Assembly: GCF_963576615.1 (NCBI RefSeq)
Contig: NC_088708.1
Span: 49,649,196 to 49,713,195, forward strand
Reading direction: 5' to 3'
DNA from: Watersipora subatra
Taxonomy: Eukaryota; Bryozoa; Gymnolaemata; Cheilostomatida; Watersiporidae
Length of the DNA: 64,000 nt
The notes beneath the pieces are model-generated. The model searched no databases, had not been told where the DNA came from, and saw only the letters and a list, made by a program, of their open reading frames with translations. Shown here in pieces: positions 1 through 13,005 of this stretch. The position numbers were made by a program, and so were the translations under genes. How positions within the stretch are numbered: position 1 is the stretch's first letter; each line of letters opens with the position of its first letter.

Positions 1-324
1 GGTGACACAGCTTTATTGTCTATTTTGCTTTTCATATTTTGTATTTATAAATATATTTCTTTTCATTTAATATTCATTCTTGAATCTTTAGCAAAATTTT
101 TATATCGCAAAAATTATGAAACAGTAGGTTTGTGGCTACAGCAAATCTAAGTTTCTGAGATGGTAAAATATATGATACATTCAAATTGTAGCACCTTATT
201 GATAATCTAGTGAATAAGGAAATAGACATTCAAACGAAATGATGCCTTTCAAAACATTTTCCTTTGTTTAAATTTGCTTGATGTATTATTGCTAATTGGG
301 ATCAGAGCTTAATGAAGTACCGTA
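1..324. other. No gene seen at window start
   Basis: AT-rich sequence with no coding signal that I can support. It ends at the TA dinucleotide (323-324) that flanks the pogo-like element. Confidence 0.5.
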
Positions 325-2574
325 AACTGGGGCTACTTTGAACAATTTTGCATTTCAACCGCAGCTACCGTGCAAGTACTGCAAGCCCCACACAATCATT
401 TGTGCCCAGTATTGGGGCTGTGGTTGGTAGAAGCCATTAAGTTGATCAGCAACATTCAACAATCATTGCTTGTTAAGCTATGAGATAAATCATGTGTTCA
501 AGGTAGCCCCTGGCGCGGGGCTACTTTGAATAGGTCTAAAAATCGTTCAAATTAATGCAAAACACGAGTGAAAAGTTATTAAAACATTTTATTTCATTAT
601 TATTATTGCCTGGAAACAAACACAATGTGCAATTCATTCAATCAATGGCGAGTGGGTTTATGGCCCGTTTTTGGGCCTCATCGGTTTTCTATATCAGGGA
701 AAGATATGACCCCTCGATTATTTAACACAATGTAGCCAATGTTGGCACTCACTATCTCTGACCAATTGTGGTGTAATATGTCTGCAGTATTAGGCCATCG
801 CCATCCTGCCCTTTTGCATTTTATCATGCTGTTGATGGTGGCCCCATCTTCATCTACCTCCAGTACTTTGCTAGGATAAAACTCCCCTTTTTATTTGAAT
901 ATAGCAAACACCCCTTCTTTAACCTCGGTCCTGTTAACCCCTAATCCTCAAAATTTATCACCGTCTCAGTTATCTCCGGCTCATCAGTGTTATCTTCAGC
1001 ATCACCATCAATAACTGGCATCTCTGTTTCTTCATCTTCGTCTAGTTGTTGCGAGGGTCCTAAATAATAAGTTGTCCACAACTCTTTGGCCTTGTAGACT
1101 ACATAGGGTAGTAGGAGGTTCCCATTAGCATCTCCACAGTGCATCAGAGAAATGCTGGTTTTGGAGCTCTCTTTCACTCTCTTTGCATGTTTCAAACCCC
1201 TCTTAAAGACACATTTTTTTACCCCTGGATCATCGCTCAAATTGGTTTCGTCATAATTGAAGATGTTGGAAGGGGAGGGAATCCAGCTTCTCTAAGAGTA
1301 CTCTCCAAGTTGTTAAAACATTGCCTGACTTCTTCTGCACTCACTCTAGCTCTGGAACATTTGGTGTTTTAGCATGTTCTTGTGCAATGTTTGTCTTTGT
1401 GCCTTGTGATGAATGACTTTACCCAGTCAGTTGACGGAAGGCTGCTCTGGAAACAGTTGACGACCCTTCCGGTAACAGTGAGATATGTACGCACAAGTAC
1501 TCTGATGTCCATCATATCAAATGGGAAACCCCATTCTGATACTTTAATGATATGATTGGTGAATGCTTGCTCCTGGATGGTGAAAGCGAGTTGACCCCCT
1601 GGAGATTTTGGGTGTTTTTGGCGTGATTTATGAGACAAAGTCTCCAGTGATATCCCATAATGCATGCTTGCAGCTCTTAAAGACATAGATCCACTTTTCA
1701 TGCAATCTAAAGCCTTCTTGAGAGTTTCGGCATCAAACTGTATTTCCGAGCATCTGGCGCTCTCTTGTAGGTTTGCACCATGGTAATGATTGTTTCAGAA
1801 CACTGTAAATGAGAAGCAAATGACCAAATAAGTTTTTGACATCAATCTAGGGTAGATTTTAATAGGTTTATACAATGTTCAGCTATCAACAAATAAAATA
1901 CTAGTGTTTCTGGGCTTCAAATGCACACATGGGGGTACTTTGAATGGTGTTCAAATTAAGCCCGTGTAGGCAGGCCTGCCAACCCAACAGTGAGGCAATG
2001 CTTGAGATTTGGTTTTGGGACAATTGATGTATCAATGATAGTATATATAAAATTGTGGAAATTGGGGCAAAAATCTCCCGCCTTTCTCACGCATTCTCAT
2101 TTTTTCTTTGGGGTGATTGCGTGAGTCTCACGCCCAATGCGTGAGAGTTGGCAGGTATGCGTGTAGGCTCTGTATTGGGGTTCTTGATCAATTTTGGTCT
2201 GGTCCAAATCATAATCATAATTGCTGCTTTTAAAGGCAAATATGGGTGAAGAACATGAAATAGAATATATTATCAGCTGTGGAAATGTTTTAGCTCATTT
2301 AGGTTTTAGATTTGTAATTAAATTTAGCTTACCTTTGTGATGTGTGAATTTTGTCTGTTCCAATATGGCTGCTAAAGAGTCTCTCAAAAAGGTTTTCAAA
2401 ATTGAGCACCAATATATTTTTTTCTCTAATTATGCAGAACATCCATTGATCAAAATATGATATTTGAATTCAATGTTTATGTTGTGACATGATGTGATTT
2501 TACTGTAATACATAAATCCAACAAAACTTCAAAAAGCGTTCAAAGTTACCCCTGCATTCAAAGTAACTCTGGTT
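325..2574 (-). mobile_element. pogo/Tigger-like DNA transposon, decayed
   Basis: A roughly 2.25-kb element flanked by TA on both sides (323-324 and 2575-2576), the target duplication used by Tc1/mariner/pogo elements. The left end begins AACTGGGGCTACTTTGAAC. The right end, read on the other strand, begins AACCAGAGTTACTTTGAAT, matching at 14 of 19 positions. A subterminal motif GGGGCTACTTTGAA recurs at 329-342, 517-530 and 1931-1944, and inverted at 2539-2552 and 2557-2570, which is typical of transposase-binding repeats. It encloses a broken minus-strand transposase gene (679-1781). The ends are visible. The family call rests on the transposase motifs. Confidence 0.75.
679..1781 (-). pseudogene. 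pogo/Tigger-like transposase, disrupted
   Basis: Remnant of a DDE transposase with N-terminal psq-type and CENP-B-type helix-turn-helix DNA-binding regions. The reading begins at ATG 1781-1779 (MVQTYKRAPDARKY), shifts frame, and continues through KKALDCMKSGSMSLRAAS to about 1370. After another shift the catalytic core shows FNYDETNLSDDPG (about 1225-1260), which carries the first catalytic Asp of pogo-like enzymes. The part that should hold the second and third acidic residues is missing: the reading jumps from YKAKELWTTY into an acidic stretch and stops at 941. A C-terminal piece continues in a shifted frame (KCKRAGWRWPNTADIL) to a TGA at 679-681. At least three frame breaks plus the core deletion make it non-functional. 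Confidence 0.75.
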
Positions 2575-2585
2575 TAGGGTATATT

Positions 2586-2675
2586 TAGGTGCTAGGCCAA
2601 TAGGCTAAAAGTGCTCAAAAATCAATTTTTTGTGGCAAGGTCTTGGACATACATGAAAATTTGTGTCTAGTACCT
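2586..2675. repeat. Left terminal inverted repeat of Academ-like element
   Basis: Pairs with 9634-9713 over about 80-90 bp with a few small indels. The outermost 15 bases are identical. Flanked on the outside by ATT. Confidence 0.8.
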
Positions 2676-3270
2676 TTAAGACCTGAACTGTTGGAAAATG
2701 CAGAGATACTGCGGCTAAAATCTTCACATGTACCTCTAAATGGCCCCTAAACATGACCCTCAAGTGCATTTTTGTCCATTTTTGCCAAAATTTTGGCCTT
2801 TGAGACTCCTAAATCAATTTTAAGAAATATTTTCTTTGTTCTAATTAGTAAATATAATTGATAATTGTCTGATGATGATATAAAACAATTTTTAGCCAAT
2901 TGTGGCCAAAACTGGCAAGTACAGCATAAAAAATCTTTCGTTTTTATGCCCAAAACAGCTATCAGCGGCTGAAAGAGAACTCAGCTATATGAGGTGGAAA
3001 TCTGATTAGATTACAGCAACCAGTGAGCATGGAAATCATTTGGGTATTCAGATATCCCGTTAAAAGTGTCACAATTTGTTCAAAAGCTTAGTGTGACAAT
3101 TTGACAAATGAATCATAGGGGGATAACTCTGGTAATGTACTGCATTACACACAAAGCCCATTGCTTGTTGATTTTGCATATACATATTATTAATTATGGT
3201 ACGTACAAAACTACCTTTACGCAATTAATGCAGCTTACAACAGCCTCACTACATCAATGGCTCGCTCACT

Positions 3271-6200
3271 TCAGCACTCATTGTCTTGTTCATCAGATTC
3301 CTCAAAGACTAGCTCTTCATCCACATCGGACCCAGAGTTTTCACAGTCCTGGCATTTACATAGATCCCTGCATGGGTAGCTGTTGCGGTAGCATGAGCAG
3401 CTGTTTGCCATACAACCCTTCTTACATCCACATGAGGTTAGTTGAAGAAGTGAAGGAGATGAAGTAGGTCCATCAAACCAATGTAATCTGATATCTTCAG
3501 TCCATCCATGCCCCGATGGTTTTGGGACATTCATTATGGGTAGATGGGCGGATTTCCATACATATGAGACATAGTTAGATCTTTTTGTGTGTTGGAGGAG
3601 TGATTGTTTGCATGGTGGAAGTTTGGCAGAGTCTGATTCTTTTGTGCAAAATGACCGATACCTTACGCTGTTGATACCTGTTGCATCAGCTTCTCTATAC
3701 AGTGCACATGTCATCTGCTTACAAAGTTGGATTGTTTGGTCTTGAACGGGAAGTGTTTCACCGAGTGAATGACAGACTTCAAGTGTGGCTGCAATAGTTT
3801 TGGCCAACCTATAGGGTATTTTCTTACCCTTGCCACTGAAGGCACTCACCGCATCACATCCTGTCAATGTATGTAGCCCAATCAACCCTTCACACAAGTC
3901 ATTTCCTAGTTGAGTACACATCTGGCCGATGTCAATTACTCTCTGTCTATCTTTACAAACAGTGAGAAACATCAGTCGCTCCCTAAATCTGTGGTTGAGA
4001 GCAATACACATGATGTACACATCTGTGTCAGGGCTAGATACTAGAACAGAGTTACCAAGTACTGCCATGCAGACCATGAGCAATCATCCCCATATCAGCC
4101 TCTTCATGATCTGATTTGAGCTCTCCTCTATCAACCAGTTGTGGATGGCTGCTTGGTGAATATAAATGCTCAACACACTCTGTGTTGTAGAAAATAAAGA
4201 GAATTCAGTGGTAGATGAACAGGTTTTCCAATGTTTATGCAGGAATGCCAGAAAGTTAGCTTTGTTTGCAGCACAACTAAGAAAGGCTTTCCAATTAGCT
4301 GGTATCTTTACATCTCCATTATTTATGTGTACAACTGGTATTACTTTTGAAGACCCTCCAGCCGTTCTCCTCTCTGTCTCTCTGCGTTCTTGATACTTTG
4401 CTCATAATAACAGTCTATCACAAAGTCTGCTCGAACCGCTCCATGTTGCTTAACTCTATTCTCAATAGGGTTGAAGACATGATCTCCCAGCTGTTTGAAT
4501 GTTGATGGAATATCAGTGTTAGGGATGCTCTGTACCAAAGCCATTGCGTCGAGTATAATGGCATCTGCTTTGCTGCTTTCTATGATGAAATCTTTACAAT
4601 TACTTTCTATTACATGTATGAGATTGGCTTTGCTTGTCTTGCATAGTGAGCCATCTGCTGAACTGAAGGGTAGAGACACAGCATTTAATGGATAGGATAG
4701 AATGTCACCAATGTTAATTTCACGAGATGTTTACCTAAGAATTAGTAATCCGCCAAAAAGAAACAAGTCTTGTTTACAAACTAAATCTCGCTGCTTAGCT
4801 TTACTGACCTTCTTCTTCATAGCACAGAAAGTCACAATATTGTTACGCTTGATGGATGTATGGAAACCCGTAAACTTATTTTGGACTCGGTCAGCAAGAA
4901 ATCGTTCAACTTGTTCCTCACCCAATCTTGGCACAGATAGTAGGTCTTCTTTGGCTTTCTCAGGTGCTAAAACCCCTGTAACCAGGTTCACCAAATCATT
5001 TCCGTCATAGATCCAAAGGTTCACAAAGGTACCGATTGTCTCCATCACGCTGCATACATTTCTCTTGTCTATTCGCTGCCTAAAAATTATAAAAAAAAAC
5101 ACATTTATCAGTGTCAATTTAGCAAATGAAATGTATAGAGCTCTAAGTATAGACAGTTTACACAGCAAGGACACTATTTGTAGGATTATGCACCTGCTCA
5201 TGCTGAGTTCTTTCGAGTCTGATCTGGATTTGGAAGTACGAGCAATCTCCTGACACATCCCTGTGGTAGCAGATCGTTCTTTTTGTGCGATGTACCATCT
5301 CCACACTGCACCTATAATTGAGGACAAACAAATTGGAATTGAGTAGGACAGCAGCATTTTTGAGCAATTTTATGCATGAATGTCTACTTTCTTCTCCAAA
5401 TCTGCGAAACCTTTTATCCACAAAAAATAAAAATGTTGGAAATTAATATTCGTTAACTTTATCAACCTCTGTTTAATGAAAATCCTCTCAGTCCACCTGT
5501 CGTCTTTACATCACGGTTGACTGACTGTTCTATTGCCATGTCAGCAGCAGTTGAAGTGAATGGCTGCAGGTGTGATCGACGTACTGTCCAGCATCCAGGG
5601 TCAGTGACATTAGCCTGGTATACATCAGGGTGTGTGCGTTCAAGATTTGTCATCTCTATCGAGTAGGCAGAGGCATATCTGATTTTAAACAATTTAAATT
5701 AGGTTTAACAGAACAAAAAGGAAAATTGTCTTACTAATCACAGCCTTATATTCATGCTTTGATCTTACCTGGCAAAGTTCTGCCGATCTAGAGCAAAGAA
5801 GTATGGAAGCATCAGCCTAAGGGAAGCTACATGGCTCTTCCAGTCAGATTCTCTTGTTGAGCGAATAAACATCAGTAGTATTCGAACCATTTGAAGGTAT
5901 GAGTTCTAGAATCGGTATAGCGGAGAGTCTGCAGCTTTAGTTTGCACATAGCTTTGGAACTCTTCATGGAGCTGTGAACTGAGCTCAAAGCCCATCTCAA
6001 ACACTGCTAACCGTGAGACCGTGTCATCATAGTCCGGCCCTTTTGATTGCATGAAGTCAATTAGCTGCAGTCGACTCAAAGCTTCATACATGACCTTGTG
6101 AACATGAAGTGATCGATTGTACATGCGGCCATTGAGTACACCATTCACAGATTCACCAGCCAATATGTTAGCTTCAGTCATGATGTCTTCTAGCCCAGAA

Positions 6201-9111
6201 TGCTTGAATAGCTTACCAATAGTACCTAGAAATGCCAAACATGTGTGGAATTCTCCAAGGCGCATAAATATTCGGTCTTTCAGACGAGAATCCTTCCAGC
6301 GAATGTCGTGAGCTTTACAATACAATGCTTGGTCCATCACAATGGTTATCGACTTCAGATCTAATTCATCAGCAATGCGAATACACATTCTAAGTAGATG
6401 ATTTACTGTTGAAAGGCAAGTAGGAGGTGCTTCTACAACGTCGAGGTAGTGCAATTGGGACTTGGGTAGCAACTGTTCTTCATAGCATTTCATCTTGTTG
6501 TAGCCTGTCCATCCAGGTCTGAGATGTAAGTCAGTGTTGTCAGCATCTTGCAGTTGATGGTGCGTTTTAACTGCGACATAAGCAAACTCCTTCAGCAAGA
6601 ATACTTGAAGGCTCTCCAAGCTTTCAGAATGTGACTGTAATCGAACATGGTCATTCATTAGAGGAAGACCTGGACGTTTTCCTAATGTGTATGGTGGTAG
6701 ACAAGGCTTTTCTGGGGCTTTCAATGAGCAAGCTCTCTTTGATACAGGGGTTGATGTTGTAAGTTGTACAGGAACAGATACATGGCTGTTTTGAAATATG
6801 ATACCATTTACCTTATGAGTTGTTCCCTCTCCAGTTTGCGTTTCTTCGTTGATGTCTATGTTGTCATACACTAAGGTGGTCGGTCTATGTAAAACATGTT
6901 CTTGAGGGACCATGGAGTCTTTGTCTACTTTTCTCTGGGCAATGCTGGTTTCAGCTCTGTAAATAGTCTCATTGCTCACACAGTGTCTATAGTTATTCAG
7001 CAAAGACACAAGATCTGCGGAACCAGTAATGTTTTTAACTGCTATTCCCAATACCATAGATTTTGGACAAGGATTCCTTCCTTTCATGCGCAGCATCATA
7101 ATGTCCTGACATATACTGAGAAGCTTTGTTGCATAGTCAGACCTGATAGAACTATATTCAGAGAAATTGTCTATACCTTTAACAAGGCCTGAGATGACAG
7201 CTAAGAAGTTGAAAAGCTCGTGTTGAAATGTTGTGTTTGAAGCACTGGGTGGGAATGGTGCGTTATACTTATGATTGTCTATTGAGTTTTTAGTGACATA
7301 CTTGCATGACTTAGCTCAGAACCATCAGCGTTGATACATATTTCTTCCAAACTGCAATCGCTGTCGTCGTCTAACTTTGAATTGGACATGATGTCTGCAA
7401 GTTTCACATCTGGAGCGTAGACTAACTCTGAGGCTTTGCGGGATTTAGGTTGTTCGAAGATTAATTCAGGGAACTGCTTTTTGAGTAGTGTTTTCAGTTT
7501 TGACGTCCTGTATGAAAAAAATGTAATTTTTCTAAAGGCATACACCAACACACAAATTACTTTATAAGTCACAGTAGTCCATGAACATTAACCAGCCATA
7601 CATGCGTTAGTCGATTTCGATGCTCTTTTTTACCTTTTATATCATCAGTGAAGCTTTTGTGGAGTGCAAGCAGCTCTGTCATGGCGAAGCACTCCATTGA
7701 GATGATAACTTTCTGGAAAAGTTCCGCAAAAAACTGTGGATGTAGCTCTTTGGTAGTATCACCAGTAAGGCCAGATCTAGATCTAATAATCAGACACAAA
7801 AATCATAACATCATCTGACATAATTACCAGGAGCTAACAATAGTAGTGGTAGTATATTCCATAATATAAGGGGTGCAACATACAAAAAACAGTATCAATG
7901 GAAAAGTAGATTAAGAAAGAATATGCAGTGTACTGTCTATACTAGTTCACTATCCTACACTGTTACATAGTATGAAAGCCATAACCATTTTCATGAGTAG
8001 CCACACAAGTGTTAGGTGTTAATTGTTATTGTTATATGTTTACACACAAAACAATATACCATGAGATTAAAGCTGCCACAATTTCGCAAGTTTACCTGGT
8101 TGTAGTGACTATCTGTAAAAAGATGATAAATTGGCAGACTATATGCATGCAAGGTTGTGCAAAATAGATGAACCAATTTAGGGAATATGTGAAAGCTGTG
8201 TCTTCCAAAGAATCAATGAAAATGATTTGAAACAACACTTGTTGCCTGTTGCAGTAATTACAGAGACGTAACGCTTATATTGTACATGTATACAGTATGT
8301 TACAGGTGAGTTGACAACGAATTGACCAACCTTTCAGCATCAGCTATATTTGTGGGTGAACCTCTCCTTATATACAGCCTGTAACAACGCTCGTGATACA
8401 TCATTTCTATTGACACTGCATCACCAACACCAAAATGTACAGATATATTGTCGTCTGTAAACCTCTCCGCAACTTGCTTCAGCTTGCCTATAATGTAGTT
8501 TCAACAGAGTATATAAAAGAAGTTGAGCTAACTGGGGCCTCATCTCAAAATGAGTTCTATTTTGCATGTAAATATAAATAGTGGCCCGTAGAGAAGAAAC
8601 CACACAGTAAAAGCTAATTAATCTTTGATACCTGCTTCTTTTGTTTCTGCCTTTGTTAGTTTGTCTCTTCGAGTACCGTGTCCCTTCTTATAGAAGAAGC
8701 TATCCTTTTTCTTGCATATGACACATATTGCAGGCAGCACAGGTTTGGTCAAGCAACTAGTCTTGACATCTGAATATGAGCGTAGTTTCTTCCTCACTAG
8801 AGGATCAGCGTCAAAAGAAGAAGATGTTAAGGATACCTGGCCTTCTAAGTTTAATGTCTTTAGAAATATAACAGGGTTATAGTCTCATCAATTATCTAAT
8901 GTGATCTTCATTGTACTTCTGATCATGCTAACCAAAACCCCTTTGTCTGTTTGAGTTCTAATTATAGTTTTGTCTAGTTAAGTGAGTGAGGTAGGAAAAT
9001 AAGTAAAGCAAACAACATGAAAATGTGTATAAACCAGTGAAGTTGAACAATTCTTTGTTGGGAAGAAACACCACTCACCTGTACAGTAGCTTTTTGCCCT
9101 TTTCTGTGCAT
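3271..9111 (-). pseudogene. Academ-like transposase/XPG-nuclease gene, broken
   Basis: Multi-exon minus-strand gene. Supported exons: 9079-9111 (ATG at 9111), 8632-8857 (CVIC zinc motif), 8331-8487 (MYHERCYR motif), 7634-7782, about 7280-7516, 5769-7260, 5467-5678, 5194-5311, then 5079 downward. Introns 8488-8631, 7783-8330, 5679-5768, 5312-5466 and 5080-5193 are GT-AG and keep phase. The transposase part shows DNIDINEETQTGEGTTH, then IVMDQALYCKAHDIRW and GEFHTCLAFLGTIGKL, then AIEQSVNRDVKTTGG with a likely catalytic Glu. The nuclease part shows ADFVIDCYYEQSIKNAERQRG, SDHEEADMG, SSPDTDVYIM and HTLTGCDAVSAFSGKGK, resembling acidic and H3TH segments of XPG/FEN enzymes, and ends in a CGCKKGCMANSCSC CXC-type motif. 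In-frame stops at 5906-5908 and 4731-4733 and frame shifts near 4100-4300, 7250-7290 and possibly 7520 inactivate it. Confidence 0.7.
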
Positions 9112-9633
9112 TGAACAACTTTTTTTATCAGTAAATCTAGAGTAACAGGCCTTTTAAATGTAAGCACACTCAATTGTAGCGGGCACCACTGAGGCCAAAC
9201 TTTGTTCTGGCTGTTTTTCTGAAGATTGCCATATTTCAAGGCATTTTTTTTAAATTCTCTAATGTTTTGTCGGTAATTTTTCAGATATTTCCAAGATTAT
9301 TTTATAGGAGATGACAACAGCACTTCATAGCTAGCACACGTTAAAAAAATGTATAATCAAAAGCACCAAATAATAATAAAATAAAGATTAATACATAACG
9401 TAGTGACCAGTTAGCTGTATCACGGTACTGCGGGAAATTCCCGTTATAAATGTGCACTTGAATCGCTAAAATCAACATTTTCCAATAGGATTGCTCGATT
9501 TTGTATGAAGGAGAAAATAACTCCAAAGTATTTTTTGGAATTTTTTCCTAAATTTTCAGATACAAAAACTACCCTTTGTGAAGATTTTCTACGCAATATT
9601 TTACTATATTTGAATTGAATTCTTTATAAAAAA

Positions 9634-9713
9634 TGCCTCTAGTAGACAATTTTCACCCATGTCTATGACCTTGCCACAAAATTTTTCCGAAAAGTGCTTT
9701 GGCCTAGCACCTA
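9634..9713. repeat. Right terminal inverted repeat of Academ-like element
   Basis: Inverted counterpart of 2586-2675, ending GGCCTAGCACCTA and followed by the ATT duplication. Confidence 0.8.
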
Positions 9714-9716
9714 ATT

Positions 9717-10596
9717 ATAATGATGTCTGCTACAGCTACGCAGTAAAAAAATGTGGTCAGTTGACCTTAAACCATGAGTAGAACATAGAAGAGTATAGAC
9801 AATCATGTAAACACTGTTTTATATAAAGCCTCACTTCCGGTGGCGGCGTACGTTAAGAAAATTTGCATTCACTTGCATTGAGCTGAATTGTCTTAAATTT
9901 TTTGAAACTCAGAACCAGTGATAAAAATAAATATTGTCTAAAAAACTTTTATATCAATCTAAAATAATAAGAAAGTTTAAATTTTGATAATGAATAAAAA
10001 AATAATTATCATTCAAAAAACGGATTTTACCCTTTATTTTGTATACAATTTTAGAGTTTTTTTTAACATTTAAGAAAGCAAAATTTTTAATACAAGTAAA
10101 TCGTCAACAAAGTAAAAAATGGATAAGTAGAATTGTTGTAATTGAGGATCCCTAGCTACTTTTTGAAATGGTTTTTTGGAAGATGAAAGTTACCTAGTCT
10201 CTCGGTAATATGTTATCAATTGGAGGCGTGGCATGTCTGCCGCCTCGGCTAACCAGCTATGACGTCGATGTCTAAACTCTTTTATAATCTTAAACTCAGC
10301 TGATTCACTTGGCAATTATTTGCATTATGAAGTTTTCCTTCGATCTAACGCTTTTTGTGCGAAAGTTCCAAATTGCCGAGAATTTGAATAGTAATTTGAC
10401 ATCAACGTTGTAGAGTATTTCAATGTTTTCAGAGTATTTGACGCTTTATCGGCGATTTCCAATAATCTTTTAATTAGTAGCTTTATGGATAACTCTTTAA
10501 AAATAGAACTTGTTCGACCTTGGTTTTTCCTTCAAAAAATCATTCTCAACATCGCCGTCGGGGAGAGAACGACAAGGTTTACCTAACGCGTTTGTC
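9717..10596 (+). promoter_or_regulatory. 5' flank and leader of the Tudor-domain gene
   Basis: No coding exon recognised. A CRE-like TGACGTCG lies at 10260-10267, next to a GC-richer patch containing GAGGCG and CGCCTC in inverted order. A TAG (10504-10506) in frame with the proposed start means translation cannot begin upstream without another exon. A promoter here is inferred from position only; an upstream exon (for example a RING) cannot be excluded. Confidence 0.35.
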
Positions 10597-13005
10597 ATGA
10601 GTTCTTCTAAGTGTAGTTGCTGTACGGAGAAAGATGCCACGCGAATGTGCTTCAGTTGTGATCCATCTGGTAATATTTGTTTTGATGTAAAATTTTGTGG
10701 TATTTGAATTGCCTTTGTCACTTTGAACTAAGTTTCATATTCATTCATGGCGCTATTCATTCTTGGCGGTAACAAACAGCTAACCGTATAAGTGAGCACT
10801 GCGTTCGAAAGGTAGTTGTATATTTTGCAATACGAAAGTTGAATTTGGTCTTCAAACATTTAATTGACGGTCACGATTGATATGGACGACAAAATATTAT
10901 GACACAACGTGATCATTCTTTTAGGCGTTTCGTCATTTTTTGTGTGATTTATGTCTAATTTTCCTGTATAAGTAAATGATCATGGTTTCTAATTTCATCG
11001 ACAACAACTGGCATGTTGAGAACTGCGTTTATAACAAAAATTAGTCTAGCTTAAATAGTCCAAAAAATGTATAATCATCTATCTGTCTATATGTATAATC
11101 ATCATCTGATAGTTGATATACGATTTCTTTATCTTATATGTTTGTGCATTGAAGCACGAATTCAATTGGTGAACAAGTGTTCCCGACTAACATTTTTCTT
11201 GCCTATAAATGTATATGGAATGTAAGATAATGTTAAATATATTGAAATATCCTTCTGTATGTGTACAGTCATACTACTTATGTCACCATTGGTCGATTTA
11301 AAAGGTGCTTTATGTTAAATATGCTTGCTTGATGAGCAAGTTTATAGGCTATGAGATTTTCTATAAACAAGTTAAAGATGTATGCAGTTGCATAAAGTAT
11401 CACTTCTTTTTCTGTCATGACAGCTTTCTCGTTTTGCTAAAGCCTTTTCTCTCAAAACCTCTTATATTCTGGCTAAGTTTTGAGTAGGAGTTAATCAAAT
11501 TTGAGAACAGTTGAATCAGTTTAGAAATATTAGCAGTAAATGTTTCATTTTGTGCAGAATAGCATCTTTATAAGCCGATCTTGCATATGAGCTTAGAAAA
11601 ACAGCCCTAAACCAGTGAATTAATAAAAGTTCTCATAAGCTGACCATACCAACCATAATACCCATATAGCCTACATCTATTGCAGCAAAAGTTTGCAGAA
11701 GAGAAATAATAAAAATGATAACCATTATTGTTCTACTTTTATTGAATTGGTAAATTTTTTTCAATTCTGCTAGCGGTACTATTAATGCAAATAAACTGCA
11801 TGTAAAGTGTATGATCGACCAATCACAGACTGTTATTGTTGTCACCGTGTACTACTATCAACCAAGCACTGCTGTGTGCGTGCATGCATGTTCTTACCGC
11901 GATAACAAAAACTGGATCAAAAAGCCAAATGGTTCGGTTTAGTTACGTTTTTTACTTTTTTAAAGGAACCTTCACATGCTGCTGCTTTTTTTTAAGTGTA
12001 AGCCGTTTGGTATGGTATAAAACAAACTGCAAGTAACAGACTACAAGTCCATGCTTAGTATGGTTCGAGTTGTAGTTGTTGGAATTATGTTAGTATAATA
12101 TCATTTCGTTTAAGTGTGTCAGTGTTATGCACTTTTAAGCCGACCCCCGACTCTAAGTTTGGTAACAGTTTTTAGTTTTAAACTCGGCTTATATGTGAGG
12201 ACCTAATAAAGTCAACATTCATTTCAGGCTAATGGTGGGAGTTTTCAATAGTCTCTGAAAATAGCTTTTATTGACATTCTTTCTGGTTTTCATTTGTATC
12301 AACTCTCTCCTAAGAATACTCTATACCTGTTGTTTACACTGCATCAAAAGATTGTCAACTTGTTGCTTGCTCGCACTCTTCCTATTTAGTGAATTTTTAT
12401 ACTCACAATTAGGAGCACTATGAAAGCAATTCATCAATTTAACAGCTGCTGGATCAAACCTTCAGCTAATATTGTTAATTTGCAATAAGCCAAAAGCACC
12501 TCAGTCAAGATATGGAAAATTGAGGTAAAGCTGACAATCGACAGCTTGTTAATGGTTGTTTTGCATAGTGTTGATTTTATTTCAAACAATATCAGGGTGT
12601 CTATGACACACTAATTTTTATGAGCAAAAATCATCTCAAGGATACACGAGACATGTACTTCATGACACTTGAGTTTTTAAACAGCGATTCACTCGGCAAT
12701 CTCATGAAAGTTGAGTGCATTCTGTTAAACACTTGCCGAAATTGTAGATTACGATAAAGCATTATCTTTTTTTATCTTGGATCAATGTATCGCTCTTATT
12801 ATTATGTTACTTGGTGTCTTTTGGCATTTTATTGGTGCATTATTATTGGTGCATTATTATTGGTGCATTATTATTTGGCATTTTATTGGTGCATTAATGG
12901 TCTATTGTAGGAAAAGATGTTGTGTATATGTGTGGTGCATGCAATGATAGAGCACATTTTGGGCCTATGAAACTATCACATCATGTGAAGTCACTGGTGA
13001 ATTTG
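10597..13005 (+). other. B-box zinc finger, exons 1-2 of the Tudor-domain gene
   Basis: Exon 1 encodes CSCCTEKDATRMCFSC and exon 2 encodes CGACNDRAHFG followed by LSHHVK. Joined across the 2.2-kb intron, the ligands are C6, C9, C18, C21, C32, C35, H40 and H48 or H49: the C-x2-C, C-x2-C, C-x2-C, H, H order of a type 1 B-box. B-boxes mediate protein assembly in TRIM-like proteins. The intron 10670-12910 holds nothing I recognise except short ATTATTGGTGC repeats at about 12830-12895. Confidence 0.7.

Larger units (their letters stand above)
2586..9713 (-). mobile_element. Academ-like DNA transposon, 7.1 kb, inactivated
   Basis: The 7128-bp element has inverted ends of about 90 bp. The left end begins TAGGTGCTAGGCCAATAGGC and the right end, reverse-complemented, begins TAGGTGCTAGGCCAAAGCAC. 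Both then share TTTTGTGGCAAGGTC and TGAAAATT blocks. ATT lies directly outside both ends (2583-2585 and 9714-9716), giving a 3-bp target duplication. All coding inside lies on the minus strand (about 9111 to 3271) and combines a transposase-like part with an XPG/FEN-like nuclease part and a Cys-rich CXC motif. Academ elements are known for 3-4-bp duplications and, in the AcademX lineage, an XPG nuclease domain. The ends and duplication are directly visible. The superfamily name is an inference from domains. A Kolobok- or KDZ-type element is the alternative. Confidence 0.75.
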
